The notes: a model not told the origin generated them from the sequence alone. Numbered from the stretch's first letter, positions 9,119 to 17,817 are shown. The stretch is 64,000 nt of DNA from Anaerolinea sp. (GCA_029975055.1 JARKPU010000013.1:496001-560000), one strand, 5' to 3'. Numbers and translations are program-made.

Positions 9119-9240
9119 CGTTAAGTTGTCCTGGAGATGAATGGTTGACTACCGGTAGCGCATAATCCGACTATCACAACCCTCAAAAGGAAAGATGGTT
9201 TCGCAGAATTGCCACCCTGAAGACGAGTTGTTCAGACAAT

Positions 9241-9276
9241 AATCGAGGGATGCGGCGGAGAACGCATCCCTCGATT
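9241..9276 (-). terminator. Hairpin terminator after iorB
   Basis: A perfect 14-base stem (AATCGAGGGATGCG at 9241-9254 and its complement at 9263-9276) with an eight-base loop, starting 26 bases after the iorB stop. The tail on the minus strand (ATTGTC) is poor in T, so termination efficiency is uncertain. Confidence 0.6.
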
Positions 9277-9302
9277 CACTCGGTTACGATTTGGCTGTGG
9301 AT

Positions 9303-9908
9303 TTATGCCCCGGCTGCTTCAAAGCCTTTGTCGAAAGCCAGCAGGTTCACATCCTGATACTTTAGCGGAACACGTACTTTGATGGATTCCTGGAAGGCGA
9401 CCTTTGGCAGCCCCAGTATCCTCGCCAGCGCGCCGAGCATCACCACGTTGGTTGTGCGCAGGTTCCCGGCCTGCTCGGCAATCTCAACCGCCCGGATCCA
9501 GTGCTGGTTGGGCGTCATTCGCGCAATGCCTTCACGCAGCAGGTTGTCATCTGGGTAAGTTGCTGCACCCGAACTGACGGTGACAGGAACAATCGCGTAA
9601 TCATTGACCAATGCCAGCCCGTCGTGCCGCAAGTAGTCGCTGAAGCGCAGGGTTTCCAGCTTCTCAAAGCCGATCAGCACGTCGGCGCAGCCCCTGGCTA
9701 CGATCGGCGAAAACACCCGGCTGCCCCAGCGCAGGTTAGAGATGACACTCCCGCCACGCTGCGACATGCCGTGGATCTCTGCCTGCTTCACATCATAACC
9801 CAGGCGTAAACCGGCTTCGGCCAGCAGGTCGCTTGCAAGGATCGTTCCCTGCCCGCCGACGCCAACCAGCACCACGTTCAATGGTTGCCCTGATACCCAG
9901 GTCGTCAT
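9303..9908 (-). CDS. iorB: Indolepyruvate:ferredoxin oxidoreductase, beta subunit
   Basis: The gamma-type domain subunit (201 residues) that pairs with IorA to oxidise aryl 2-oxoacids to aryl-acetyl-CoA with ferredoxin as acceptor. Typical features are the N-terminal VLVGVGGQGTILAS motif, HGMSQRGGSV and the C-terminal hydrophobic LGALARILGLP. It overlaps the iorA stop by four bases and is the last gene of acd-iorA-iorB. Confidence 0.93.
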   Translation of the reverse strand: MTTWVSGQPLNVVLVGVGGQGTILASDLLAEAGLRLGYDVKQAEIHGMSQRGGSVISNLRWGSRVFSPIVARGCADVLIGFEKLETLRFSDYLRHDGLALVNDYAIVPVTVSSGAATYPDDNLLREGIARMTPNQHWIRAVEIAEQAGNLRTTNVVMLGALARILGLPKVAFQESIKVRVPLKYQDVNLLAFDKGFEAAGA

Positions 9909-11755
9909 TTCAACACCTCGCTGTTCTCGATGTCACCCTTGCGCGCAAGCACCTGTTCGCGGAAGAGAATCGCATCGCGCGGGCATACCTGCGCGCAGAT
10001 CTCGCACCCGGTGCACAGGGATGCATCGATCAGCGCCAGCGGGCGGCCGTATTTCGGGTCCAGCTGCTCGCTCTTCATGATGGCCGGGCAGCCCACGCGA
10101 AAACACAGCGTGCAGCCATTGCACTTCTCGCTGATCACTTCCAGTGGCAGCCACCGCCCGCGCGAAGAAGGCAGCAACGCGCATTCCTCGCGGGTGATCA
10201 GCACAGCCGGCTCATCGAGTTTCATCCATCCTTTGAGCACCTTTTCAATGCCTTCTACGTCATGCCCTTCCAGCGTGACCACATTTTGGATGCCCATCGC
10301 GCGCACCAGCGGCTCGATCTGCACCTCCAACGTCTCCTTGCCCTGGAGCGTCCTGCCGGTTCCGGGGTTTTCCTGGTGTCCGGTCATGCCGGTGATGCGG
10401 TTATCCATGATGATCGTGATCACATTGCTGCGGTTATAGGCCACATTCATCAACGCGGGGATGCCGGTATGGAAGAAGGTGGAATCACCGATCACCGCCA
10501 CGTGGCGCTCTTTATCACCGGCGATTGCCGCCCCATGCGCCACGCCAATGCTCGCGCCCATGCACCCGCAGGTATCGATGGCGTTGAGCGGTGGAGTAAC
10601 CCCCAGCGTGTAGCAGCCGATATCTCCGTTCACCGGCACGCCCAGCTTGTGGAGGACATAGAACGCTCCACGGTGCGGGCAGCCCGGGCAGAGCACCGGC
10701 GGCCTGACCGGCAGCTCAAGGTCGAAGCTCTCGGGTTCGCTGTGCTCCGTTGCTGGCAACAGCCCGGCTTTTTCGGCGCTCAGGCGCACAACCCTTGGGT
10801 CCAGTTCGCCGGTGACCGGAAAGATCGATTTCGTCCCCGGATAATACTTCCCTTCGGGGCGATATGCATCCACACCCATCAAACGCACCTGGTCTTCAAT
10901 GAACGGGTCCAGCTCCTCCAGAACGATCACCCGCTCCACTGCGCCGGCGAACCGGCGGATCATCTCTGCCGGAAGCGGATAGACCATGCCCAATTTGAGG
11001 ATACTCGCCTCAGGGAAAACCTCGCGTGCATATTGGTAGGCAATCCCGCCGGTGATGATGCCAAGGGAAGGTGAGTGCATCTCAATCTGGTTCAAGGGGC
11101 TCGTTTCGGCAAATTCCGCAAGCTCTTGAATGCGGTGCTCGATGATTCCATGCCGCTTACGCGCGTTGGCCGGGACCATCACATACTTGGCGGTGTTGCG
11201 GGGGTACTTTTTCGGCTCGGGGAGGGGCAGACGCTGGTCGCCAACCTCCACAAGGCCGCTGGTGTGGCACACCCTCGTGGTCATTCTGAGCAGAACGGGC
11301 GTGTCGAACTGCTCCGAAAGCTTGAAAGCCGCCGTCATAAAATCATGGCTTTCCTGGCTGTCGGATGGATCGAGGCACGGGATACGCACGAATTTAGCGA
11401 ACTGGCGGTTATCCTGTTCGTTCTGGGATGAGTGCATGGATGGGTCATCCGCCGAGACCAGCACCAACCCGGCTTCTACCCCGGTCATCGCGGCGTAGAA
11501 CAGCGCATCCGCCGCCACATTCACACCCACGTGTTTCATCGTCGCGAAGGCGCGCTTCCCGGCATAGGCCGCGCCAATGGCGGCATCCAGCGCAACCTTC
11601 TCATTCGGTGCCCACTCGGCATAAACGCCGGGGTACAGGGCAAAGGTCTCCATGATTTCAGTGCTGGGCGTGCCAGGGTAGCCTGAACCTATCTCGGCCC
11701 CGGCTTCCCAGGCGCCGCGAGCCGCGGCTTCGTTTCCAGAAAGGATCCGTTTCAT
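9905..11755 (-). CDS. iorA: Indolepyruvate:ferredoxin oxidoreductase, alpha subunit
   Basis: Thiamine-diphosphate and iron-sulfur subunit, 616 residues. The N-terminal pyrimidine-binding domain starts GNEAAARGAWEAG; the TPP domain holds GCPHRGAFYVL, IGDSTFFHTG and NVAYNRSNVITIIMDN; the C-terminus carries two CxxCxxxxCP-type clusters (CNGCTLC and CTGCEIC) for 4Fe-4S centres. The reaction converts indolepyruvate, phenylpyruvate or similar acids plus CoA into acyl-CoA, CO2 and reduced ferredoxin. The ATG directly follows the stop of the acyl-CoA synthetase gene, so the two are coupled in one operon. Confidence 0.95.
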   Translation of the reverse strand: MKRILSGNEAAARGAWEAGAEIGSGYPGTPSTEIMETFALYPGVYAEWAPNEKVALDAAIGAAYAGKRAFATMKHVGVNVAADALFYAAMTGVEAGLVLVSADDPSMHSSQNEQDNRQFAKFVRIPCLDPSDSQESHDFMTAAFKLSEQFDTPVLLRMTTRVCHTSGLVEVGDQRLPLPEPKKYPRNTAKYVMVPANARKRHGIIEHRIQELAEFAETSPLNQIEMHSPSLGIITGGIAYQYAREVFPEASILKLGMVYPLPAEMIRRFAGAVERVIVLEELDPFIEDQVRLMGVDAYRPEGKYYPGTKSIFPVTGELDPRVVRLSAEKAGLLPATEHSEPESFDLELPVRPPVLCPGCPHRGAFYVLHKLGVPVNGDIGCYTLGVTPPLNAIDTCGCMGASIGVAHGAAIAGDKERHVAVIGDSTFFHTGIPALMNVAYNRSNVITIIMDNRITGMTGHQENPGTGRTLQGKETLEVQIEPLVRAMGIQNVVTLEGHDVEGIEKVLKGWMKLDEPAVLITREECALLPSSRGRWLPLEVISEKCNGCTLCFRVGCPAIMKSEQLDPKYGRPLALIDASLCTGCEICAQVCPRDAILFREQVLARKGDIENSEVLK

Positions 11756-13858
11756 CTATCTGCCTCCCAGGATGGCGCGTGCATCCAGCGCCAGGGCCCC
11801 TTGCCCTTCGGGGTAGACCACGAGGGGGTTGATTTCGATCTCTTCGATGCCGGGGTTCTCGATGGCAAGCTGGCTCAGCTTTTGGATACAGGCGACGATC
11901 GCCTGGATATCCGCCTTGGGCTGGCCGCGGAAGCCCATCAACAGCTTTCCTGCCCGCGTTTCACCGATCATTTCGAGGGCCTCATCTGCACTCACTGGCG
12001 CAATCCGAAATGCCACGTCGTTGAACAGTTCCACATAGATCCCGCCCAGGCCAAACATCATCAACGGGCCAAAACTGGCATCACGGCGCATCCCAACGAT
12101 CACCTCGACCCCCTTTGGGGCCATCTTCTCGACCAACACACCCTCCAGGCGGGCCGCCGGTTGTCCGGCGCGGATTTTGGCTACCATCTCCTTGAAGGCA
12201 GTTTCCACCTCGTCCTTGCCATACAGGTTCAGGCGAATCCCGCCCGCATCCGATTTATGCAAGATATCCGGTGAGGCAATCTTCATCACCACCGGGCCGC
12301 CCAGATCACCGGCGATTTTCGCGGCTTCTTCAGCCGTCCGGGCAAATCCTCCGGGCGCCACCTGGACGCCGTATGCCTCGAGCAGAGGCCGGGTCTCGCG
12401 CTCTCCCAGCGCGGCCAATCCCTGGCTGCGCTCAAGGATCGATTTTGCTCGCGAAGCGGCTGTTCCAGGTTGCTCAGTGGGCATCGAAACCGGTTTTGCT
12501 TTCCACAGAGCATACCTGCGCATCGCCGCCAGCACTGGGCCGATCGTCTCCGGGAAGGTGTACATCGGCACGCCGCCGGAATGCAGCACGTTGCGCGCTT
12601 CCTTCACCGCATCATCGCCCATGAAGCAGCAGGTCATCGGCTTTTGCGTGCCTTTCGATGCTTCCAGCAGGCTGGCGGCCACATCGGTTGGCTTGATCAA
12701 GGCTTGTGGGACAAGAATTGGTACAACGATATCGACATTGGGGTCTTTCAAAAGCTCGCCCAACGCCCTGCCATAATCGGGTGGTTCGGCGCCCCCCAGC
12801 ATATCTACCGGGTTCGAGACCTGCGCGCTGGGGTTGAGCCAAGCCCGCAAGCTGGCCTTGGTCTGGTCGGTGAGCGGCGTCAGGTTGAGCCCGTTTGCCC
12901 CCAGGCTGTCGGAGGTCAGCGCTGCCGGGCCGCCCGAATTGGTGAGGATGACGGTGCGGTTGCCCTGCGGTAGAGGCTGCAAATCGAGTGCGAGCGCCAC
13001 ATCAAAGAGCTCGGCCACGCTGCTCACTTCGATCACCCCGCTCTGCGCAAAGGCTGCCTGGTAGGCAGCGATGGATCCGGCGATCGAGCCGGTGTGCGAG
13101 GAGATTGCCTTGGCTCCGTCTTCGTTCTTTCCTGCTTTTAACAAAACGATGGGCTTGATCTTGCTCACGCGGCGGGCTACTTCGATGAAACGCCTGCCGT
13201 CGCGAATGGCTTCCACGTAGGCGGTAATCACGCGCGTGTTCGGGTCTTCAGCCAGGTATTCGATCACATCCGTCTCGGTCACATCGGCCTCGTTGCCCAG
13301 GCTGGCGAAGTTAGAGAACCCAACCCGCTTGCCGCGCACGTAATCGACGATCCCGCCACAGATGGCCCCCGATTGTGAGATAAAACCGATATGGCCCTTA
13401 TCCGGTACGCCGTAGATAAACGTCGTGTTCAACCCGCTGTAAAGGTCCATCGTGCCCACGCAATTCGGGCCGATCAAGCGCATGCCATGCCGTGCGGCAA
13501 TCTCAAGGCAGCGTTGTTCCAGCTCCACGCCCTGGCCTCCAACCTCGCGGAATCCGCCGGAAATGATGATCACCGCGCGGATGCCGCGCCTGCCGCAGGC
13601 TTCAAGAATGTCGGGCGTCAGGCTCCCTGCCACCGCAGAGACGGCCAGGTCGACCTCGCCGGGGATGCTGCTCACATCGGGGTAACAGGGCAGCCCCAAA
13701 ACCTCCTTGGCGTTCGGGTTGATCGGGTAGATGTTCCCCTGGTATCCATATTGAGTCAGGTTGCGGAAAATACCAAAACTTAACTTATTCGGGTTCGATG
13801 ATGCTCCAATGACGGCCACGCCCTTCGGGGCGAAAAATGGGGACAGGCTGTTTGGCAT
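11756..13858 (-). CDS. ADP-forming acyl-CoA synthetase (fused alpha-beta)
   Basis: A 700-residue fused acetate:CoA ligase (ADP-forming) that makes ATP from acyl-CoA by substrate-level phosphorylation. The N-terminal CoA-binding domain starts FFAPKGVAVIGASSNPNKLSFG; the phosphohistidine is probably in SSHTGSIAGS; the C-terminal ATP-grasp domain shows GGPVVMKIASPDILHKSDAGG and EIEINPLVV. The start is placed at 13858, with GAGAGG upstream; the frame opens further to 13939 but that part is not family-like and runs through an inverted repeat. Its place before iorAB suggests arylacetyl-CoA as substrate, as in archaeal peptide fermenters. Confidence 0.92.
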   Translation of the reverse strand: MPNSLSPFFAPKGVAVIGASSNPNKLSFGIFRNLTQYGYQGNIYPINPNAKEVLGLPCYPDVSSIPGEVDLAVSAVAGSLTPDILEACGRRGIRAVIIISGGFREVGGQGVELEQRCLEIAARHGMRLIGPNCVGTMDLYSGLNTTFIYGVPDKGHIGFISQSGAICGGIVDYVRGKRVGFSNFASLGNEADVTETDVIEYLAEDPNTRVITAYVEAIRDGRRFIEVARRVSKIKPIVLLKAGKNEDGAKAISSHTGSIAGSIAAYQAAFAQSGVIEVSSVAELFDVALALDLQPLPQGNRTVILTNSGGPAALTSDSLGANGLNLTPLTDQTKASLRAWLNPSAQVSNPVDMLGGAEPPDYGRALGELLKDPNVDIVVPILVPQALIKPTDVAASLLEASKGTQKPMTCCFMGDDAVKEARNVLHSGGVPMYTFPETIGPVLAAMRRYALWKAKPVSMPTEQPGTAASRAKSILERSQGLAALGERETRPLLEAYGVQVAPGGFARTAEEAAKIAGDLGGPVVMKIASPDILHKSDAGGIRLNLYGKDEVETAFKEMVAKIRAGQPAARLEGVLVEKMAPKGVEVIVGMRRDASFGPLMMFGLGGIYVELFNDVAFRIAPVSADEALEMIGETRAGKLLMGFRGQPKADIQAIVACIQKLSQLAIENPGIEEIEINPLVVYPEGQGALALDARAILGGR

Positions 13859-13901
13859 TCCATCCTCTCGAGGAAAGATTCGATGATCGTGTGGTTCATT
13901 T

Positions 13902-13935
13902 CTGTCATTTGTCGGGCAAGTCCCACAAATGACAG
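13902..13935. repeat. Inverted repeat upstream of acd
   Basis: CTGTCATTTGT (13902-13912) and its exact complement (13925-13935), with three more GGG/CCC pairs inside. It lies 44-77 bases before the acd start codon. It could be an operator or an mRNA hairpin in the leader; no T-tract follows on the minus strand. Confidence 0.5.
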
Positions 13936-14044
13936 GCAATTTGAAGCACTATCGATTCGATACTCATGTTATACAGAGAAACTGGAAGCCAGTCTACAAT
14001 AAAGATCACCAACCCGGCGGTAAAGTGTCATAAATCTGCCAGGA

Positions 14045-14073
14045 TTGATCAAATTACCAACCTTGGGTATAAT
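14045..14073 (+). promoter_or_regulatory. Promoter of the ABC-F leader
   Basis: TTGATC (14045-14050) and a perfect TATAAT (14068-14073) are separated by exactly 17 bases. Predicted start is near 14080, giving an approximately 140-base leader before the ABC-F gene. Confidence 0.75.
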
Positions 14074-14102
14074 TACTCTACTGGATTAGTAAGGACCGCC
14101 GA

Positions 14103-14123
14103 ATGACAGACATCCGCCTGTAA
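14103..14123 (+). CDS. Six-codon leader peptide MTDIRL
   Basis: A tiny ORF (ATG ACA GAC ATC CGC CTG TAA) preceded by AAGGA (14091-14095) with seven-base spacing, inside the ABC-F leader. It is shaped like the stalling leader peptides of erm, msr and other ABC-F genes; for example the MsrSA and ErmD leaders contain MRL. A ribosome held near its Arg-Leu end would sit upstream of the terminator. Too short for homology; the call rests on position, Shine-Dalgarno and terminator. Confidence 0.55.
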   Translation: MTDIRL

Positions 14124-14138
14124 CCATCCCCTTTCGTA

Positions 14139-14200
14139 GAGCAGCAACTTCGGATCGGCTTGTATTTAACGAACCGGGAGCGCCTGCTCCCGGCTTTTTT
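14139..14200 (+). terminator. Conditional terminator (attenuator) in the ABC-F leader
   Basis: Stem CCGGGAGC (14174-14181) and GCTCCCGG (14186-14193), four-base loop, then CTTTTTT: a textbook intrinsic terminator placed only 20 bases before the ABC-F ATG and inside its own transcript. GAGCAG at 14139-14144 is complementary to CTGCTC at 14184-14189 in the loop and 3' arm of the terminator, so it could form a competing antiterminator. ATCCG in the leader ORF (14112-14116) could also pair with CGGAT further down. Confidence 0.7.
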
Positions 14201-14220
14201 GTCTATGGCACAGGTGAGTC

Positions 14221-15858
14221 ATGCTGGCGGTATCAAATCTCTCAAAATCCTACGGGTTGAAACCCGTTTTATCCAAAATTTCCTTCACGATAAAACCCGG
14301 TCAACGCATCGGTTTGGTTGGCCCAAACGGATGCGGGAAGACAACTTTACTGCGCATTCTCAGTGGCACCGAGCGCGCCGACCAGGGCGGCATCGCGCGC
14401 ACTCCGTCGGACCTCCGCCTCGGGTACCTGCCTCAGGGCCTGGAATTTGAGCCGGAAGAGACAATCGCGGGTTTCCTCAACCGTTACCGCGGTGATCTGG
14501 ACGCGTTAGCCAGGCAAATCGAGGAGATCACGGCTTCGCTTGAACGCAGTCCATCTGATGAGACGCTCCAAGAGATGTACACCGCTGCGCTGGATGAAAT
14601 GGCCGCGGCATCCCTCAACCCAGACCGCAGCCCCGAAATTCTCGCTGCGCTTGGTCTGGATTCTTTCGCCGAAGACACCCCCGTGGCGCACTTGAGCGGC
14701 GGGCAAAAGACTCGCCTGGCTTTGGCAGGTGTGTTGTTGTCGAATCCTCAGCTGTTGCTGCTCGATGAGCCTACCAACCACCTCGATATCGAAATGCTGG
14801 AATGGCTGGAAGACTGGCTGGTTGGCAGCCCGTATTCGGCTTTGATTGTTTCGCACGATCGGGCGTTGTTGGATTATGTTGCTAATTGGATATACGAATT
14901 AAACCCCTCGACCCACAAGATCAAAGAATATCCTGGGAATTACACGGCATATCTGGAGCAAAAACAAGCCGAACAGGCCCGAGAATGGCAGGAATACGCC
15001 GACCAGCAGGAAGAAATTGCCCGCCTCAAGAGCGCCGCAGCCCACTTGCGCGGTATCGGTAAATTCCGCAAGGGCGGAAAGGCCGACACCGGCGATAAGT
15101 TCGCCCGAGGTTTCTTCGCCAACCGCGGAGCCGGCACCATCGGCAGGGCCAGGCATATCGAACGCCGGATCGAAGCATTGCTCTCCGATGAGCAGATCGA
15201 GAAACCGCGCGCTTCCTGGCAGATGAAAATCGAGTTTCTCGATGTGCAGCCCAGCGGCCGCGATGTACTCGTCCTCGAAAACCTCACGGTGGGTTACCAG
15301 GCGGGTGCGCCGCTGGTGGAAGATATCAACCTCACCCTGCGTTATGGCCAGCGGGCGGTGCTGGTCGGCCCAAACGGTGCCGGTAAAACGACCCTCCTGC
15401 GCACCGTTACGCAGGCCATTCCGCCGCTTGGCGGCACCCTCCGCCTGGGTTCCAATGTGAAGCTGGGTTACATGGCGCAGGAACAGGAAACGCTCTCTGC
15501 CGCAGAGACGCCCCTCTCCGCCGCCGAGCGTGTCATGCCGGTTTCGCAGACCGAAATCCGCTCTTTCCTTTCCAAATTCCTCATCACCGGAGAAGACGTT
15601 TTTACGCCGGTCGGAAGCATGTCGTTCGGTGAGCGCTCTCGTCTGACGCTTGCCTTGCTTGCCGCCCAGGGCTGCAACCTGCTGCTACTGGACGAACCGA
15701 TCAACCATCTCGATATCCCATCACGGATTCGCTTCGAGAAGGCCTTGAAGGGCTTTGAGGGCTCCATCCTGGCCGTCGTTCACGACCGTTATTTCATCCA
15801 GGCATTCGCCACCACCGTCTGGGAGTTGCGCGACCGCAAGATCAACGTGGTCGCCTGA
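14221..15858 (+). CDS. ABC-F family ATPase (ribosome-associated)
   Basis: A 545-residue soluble twin-ATPase without membrane domain, of the class that binds the ribosomal E site and either relieves stalled ribosomes or protects against 50S antibiotics. First ATPase: GPNGCGKTT (34-42), LSGGQKTRLALA (158-169), LLLLDEPTNHLD (178-189). The linker at about 245-330 is charged and helical, as expected for the P-site tRNA-interacting arm. Second ATPase: GPNGAGKTT (383-391), MSFGERSRLTLA and LLLLDEPINHLD with Ile for the usual Thr. The attenuator-like leader upstream favours an antibiotic-response role, but the subfamily needs a phylogeny. Confidence 0.9.
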   Translation: MLAVSNLSKSYGLKPVLSKISFTIKPGQRIGLVGPNGCGKTTLLRILSGTERADQGGIARTPSDLRLGYLPQGLEFEPEETIAGFLNRYRGDLDALARQIEEITASLERSPSDETLQEMYTAALDEMAAASLNPDRSPEILAALGLDSFAEDTPVAHLSGGQKTRLALAGVLLSNPQLLLLDEPTNHLDIEMLEWLEDWLVGSPYSALIVSHDRALLDYVANWIYELNPSTHKIKEYPGNYTAYLEQKQAEQAREWQEYADQQEEIARLKSAAAHLRGIGKFRKGGKADTGDKFARGFFANRGAGTIGRARHIERRIEALLSDEQIEKPRASWQMKIEFLDVQPSGRDVLVLENLTVGYQAGAPLVEDINLTLRYGQRAVLVGPNGAGKTTLLRTVTQAIPPLGGTLRLGSNVKLGYMAQEQETLSAAETPLSAAERVMPVSQTEIRSFLSKFLITGEDVFTPVGSMSFGERSRLTLALLAAQGCNLLLLDEPINHLDIPSRIRFEKALKGFEGSILAVVHDRYFIQAFATTVWELRDRKINVVA

Positions 15859-15860
15859 GG

Positions 15861-17015
15861 CTACCAGGAACGGTGAAGGATTTGCTCCAGCTCCTCCAGG
15901 TTAAACTGGACCGGGTTGGCCTTCATGCTGCTGGCCTCTTTCGAACGCTCGCAGATCAGCCGGATATCCCCCGGGTCGATCCCCAATTCGCGCAGCCGGG
16001 GGATGTGCAGCTCATCGCAGAGCATAGCCAGGTGCTCGCTCAGGTCAGAGGCAGCGGCTCCGGCCCGGCCTGTGATGAGCTCGGCCGCTTCGCGGAAGCG
16101 CGCCTGAAGGTCTTCTGGCAATGCGGTCCTTTCGATGGCGGTAGCATTCGCCTTCACCACCTCGGGCAGCAGGCAGGCACAGATCACCCCATGCGGCGCA
16201 CCCGTCATACCGCCGATCACCCCGGCAAAACCGTGGACGGCCCCCAGGCCGGCATTGGCCAATGCCAGCCCGCCAAGCAGGCTGCCAAAACTCATATCGT
16301 TGCGCGCGGAGCTGTCATCTCCGTTGTGGTAGGCTTTCACGATCGAGCGGCTAATCCGGCGCATCCCCTCGCGGCAGAACAGATCGGTCATAGCATTCGC
16401 CCGCTTTGAGAGAAACGGCTCGAGGACTTGCGCAAGCGCATCCATGCCGGTGGAGGCTGTCACGTGAGGAGGCAGGCTGTGCGTGAGGTCCGGGTCCACC
16501 AGCGCGAGCTTGGGCAGGAGCAGCGGGCTGCGCAAACTCACCTTGATGCGTTTCTCAGGCACGCCCAGCACGGCGTTGCGGGTCACTTCGGCGCCCGTCC
16601 CGGCAGTGGTTGGGATGGCAATGACCGGCAGGCCGGGGTTCAACAATGATTTGCCCAGGCCAATCACTTCGAGGTAGTCGGTGGTCTCTCCCGGGTTGGC
16701 TGCCAGGCAGGCTGCCGCCTTGGCCGTGTCGATGGCACTCCCGCCGCCGAATGCAATCACCATCTCCGCCCTGTCCTCATGGAGCTGGCGGACGGCGGCT
16801 ATCACAACCTCCACGGTTGGCTCTCCCCTCACTTCGAACAGGCTGTACTCGGTGTTGTAGGAATTGGCTATGCGCATAACGCCGCCGGCCTCTGGCCCGC
16901 CCCTGCCCGTCACGATCATCGCCCGCTTTCCCAGCCCCTTCACCGCCTGCCCCAGGCGCTCCAGCGCCCCGCTGCCGAAGACGACCCGGTTCGGTAGGTT
17001 TAACTCAAATTCCAT
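15861..17015 (-). CDS. Iron-containing alcohol dehydrogenase family protein
   Basis: A 384-residue group III dehydrogenase. NAD-binding GGGSAIDTAKA and IPTTAGTGAEVTRNAV are clear. Metal ligands: Asp in GMDAL, and the two histidines in GAVHGFAGVIGGMTGAPHG are kept, but the second ligand of the classical GMDALTHAIE motif is Gln here (GMDALAQVLE), a change found in one subgroup. The substrate, alcohol or aldehyde, is unknown. It converges with the ABC-F gene two bases away and diverges from the lipoprotein gene. Confidence 0.9.
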   Translation of the reverse strand: MEFELNLPNRVVFGSGALERLGQAVKGLGKRAMIVTGRGGPEAGGVMRIANSYNTEYSLFEVRGEPTVEVVIAAVRQLHEDRAEMVIAFGGGSAIDTAKAAACLAANPGETTDYLEVIGLGKSLLNPGLPVIAIPTTAGTGAEVTRNAVLGVPEKRIKVSLRSPLLLPKLALVDPDLTHSLPPHVTASTGMDALAQVLEPFLSKRANAMTDLFCREGMRRISRSIVKAYHNGDDSSARNDMSFGSLLGGLALANAGLGAVHGFAGVIGGMTGAPHGVICACLLPEVVKANATAIERTALPEDLQARFREAAELITGRAGAAASDLSEHLAMLCDELHIPRLRELGIDPGDIRLICERSKEASSMKANPVQFNLEELEQILHRSW

Positions 17016-17133
17016 TCCGCCACCTCGGTTTCACATCGTTTCTCTAAATCATATTACAATACAGCCGGTTCGGAACCAAGTTATGTGGATGAACGTCTAT
17101 GATTCATCCACTCATACCATCAGGAGAACGCGA

Positions 17134-17799
17134 ATGTCGAAAACCAAATCCTTGATCGCACTGTGCTTCATTGCACTCTTGTCGGCCTGCAATTTCCCCG
17201 CCGGTTCGAATGCCGTGCCCACGCAAGACCTGGCTCAGACGCTGGATGCCGCCCGCACGCAGGCCGCCCAAACCGTTGCCGCCGAAATCGCCAGCCGCCC
17301 CACCGACACACCCCTGCCCCCCACGGCAACCCTGGCCCCCACGGCCACCCAGCTCCCTTCTGCCACCCTCCCGCCAACCGTGGCGCCAACCAACACCTTG
17401 CCGCCACCCACGGCAACCAATACGTTCATCCCCTGGACGCCGACCATCACCAACACCCCAACCCCATCCGATTACAACTGCACCATCACCTCGGTATCAC
17501 CGGCATCCGGCGCTCAATTCAATAAGAAAGAAGAATTCGACGCCAAATGGGTGATCAAGAACACGGGCACGAAAGCCTGGAACACCAACGACATGGACTT
17601 CCGCTATCTTTCAGGCGAGAAGATGCAGAAATACAACGATATCTACGACCTGAAAGAAAACGTGAACCCGGATGGGTCGATCACCTTCATCGTTGATATG
17701 ATCGCGCCCGATGCAACTGGCACTGCCAAAACCAGCTGGGGCCTTATGCTTGGCTCGCGCACCGTCTGCTCATTGAATATTTCCATCGTCGTGAAGTAA
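17134..17799 (+). CDS. Thr/Pro-rich lipoprotein with NBR1-type Ig-like domain
   Basis: A 221-residue exported lipoprotein. Signal peptide with lipobox LLSAC; after a short helix (LDAARTQAAQTVAAEIA) follows a low-complexity Pro/Thr linker (about residues 49-110) that probably spans the cell envelope. The C-terminal ~105 residues (NKKEEFDAKWVIKNTGTKAW, PDGSITFIVDMIAP, TSWGLML) match the Ig-like fold first seen in NBR1 and common in Chloroflexota surface proteins. The start at 17134 has AGGAGA six bases upstream; an upstream in-frame extension to 16864 is antisense to the dehydrogenase and rejected. Exact role unknown. Confidence 0.85.
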   Translation: MSKTKSLIALCFIALLSACNFPAGSNAVPTQDLAQTLDAARTQAAQTVAAEIASRPTDTPLPPTATLAPTATQLPSATLPPTVAPTNTLPPPTATNTFIPWTPTITNTPTPSDYNCTITSVSPASGAQFNKKEEFDAKWVIKNTGTKAWNTNDMDFRYLSGEKMQKYNDIYDLKENVNPDGSITFIVDMIAPDATGTAKTSWGLMLGSRTVCSLNISIVVK

Positions 17800-17817
17800 G
17801 CCAACTATTCCGTTCAT

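Noticed and set aside
9833..11074. 413-codon open frame antisense to iorA
   Set aside because: Rich in His, Arg and Gln with no domain pattern; it mirrors a clearly conserved oxidoreductase gene.
13859..13939. N-terminal extension of the acyl-CoA synthetase
   Set aside because: A good Shine-Dalgarno precedes ATG at 13858, the extension is not family-like and lies in an inverted repeat.
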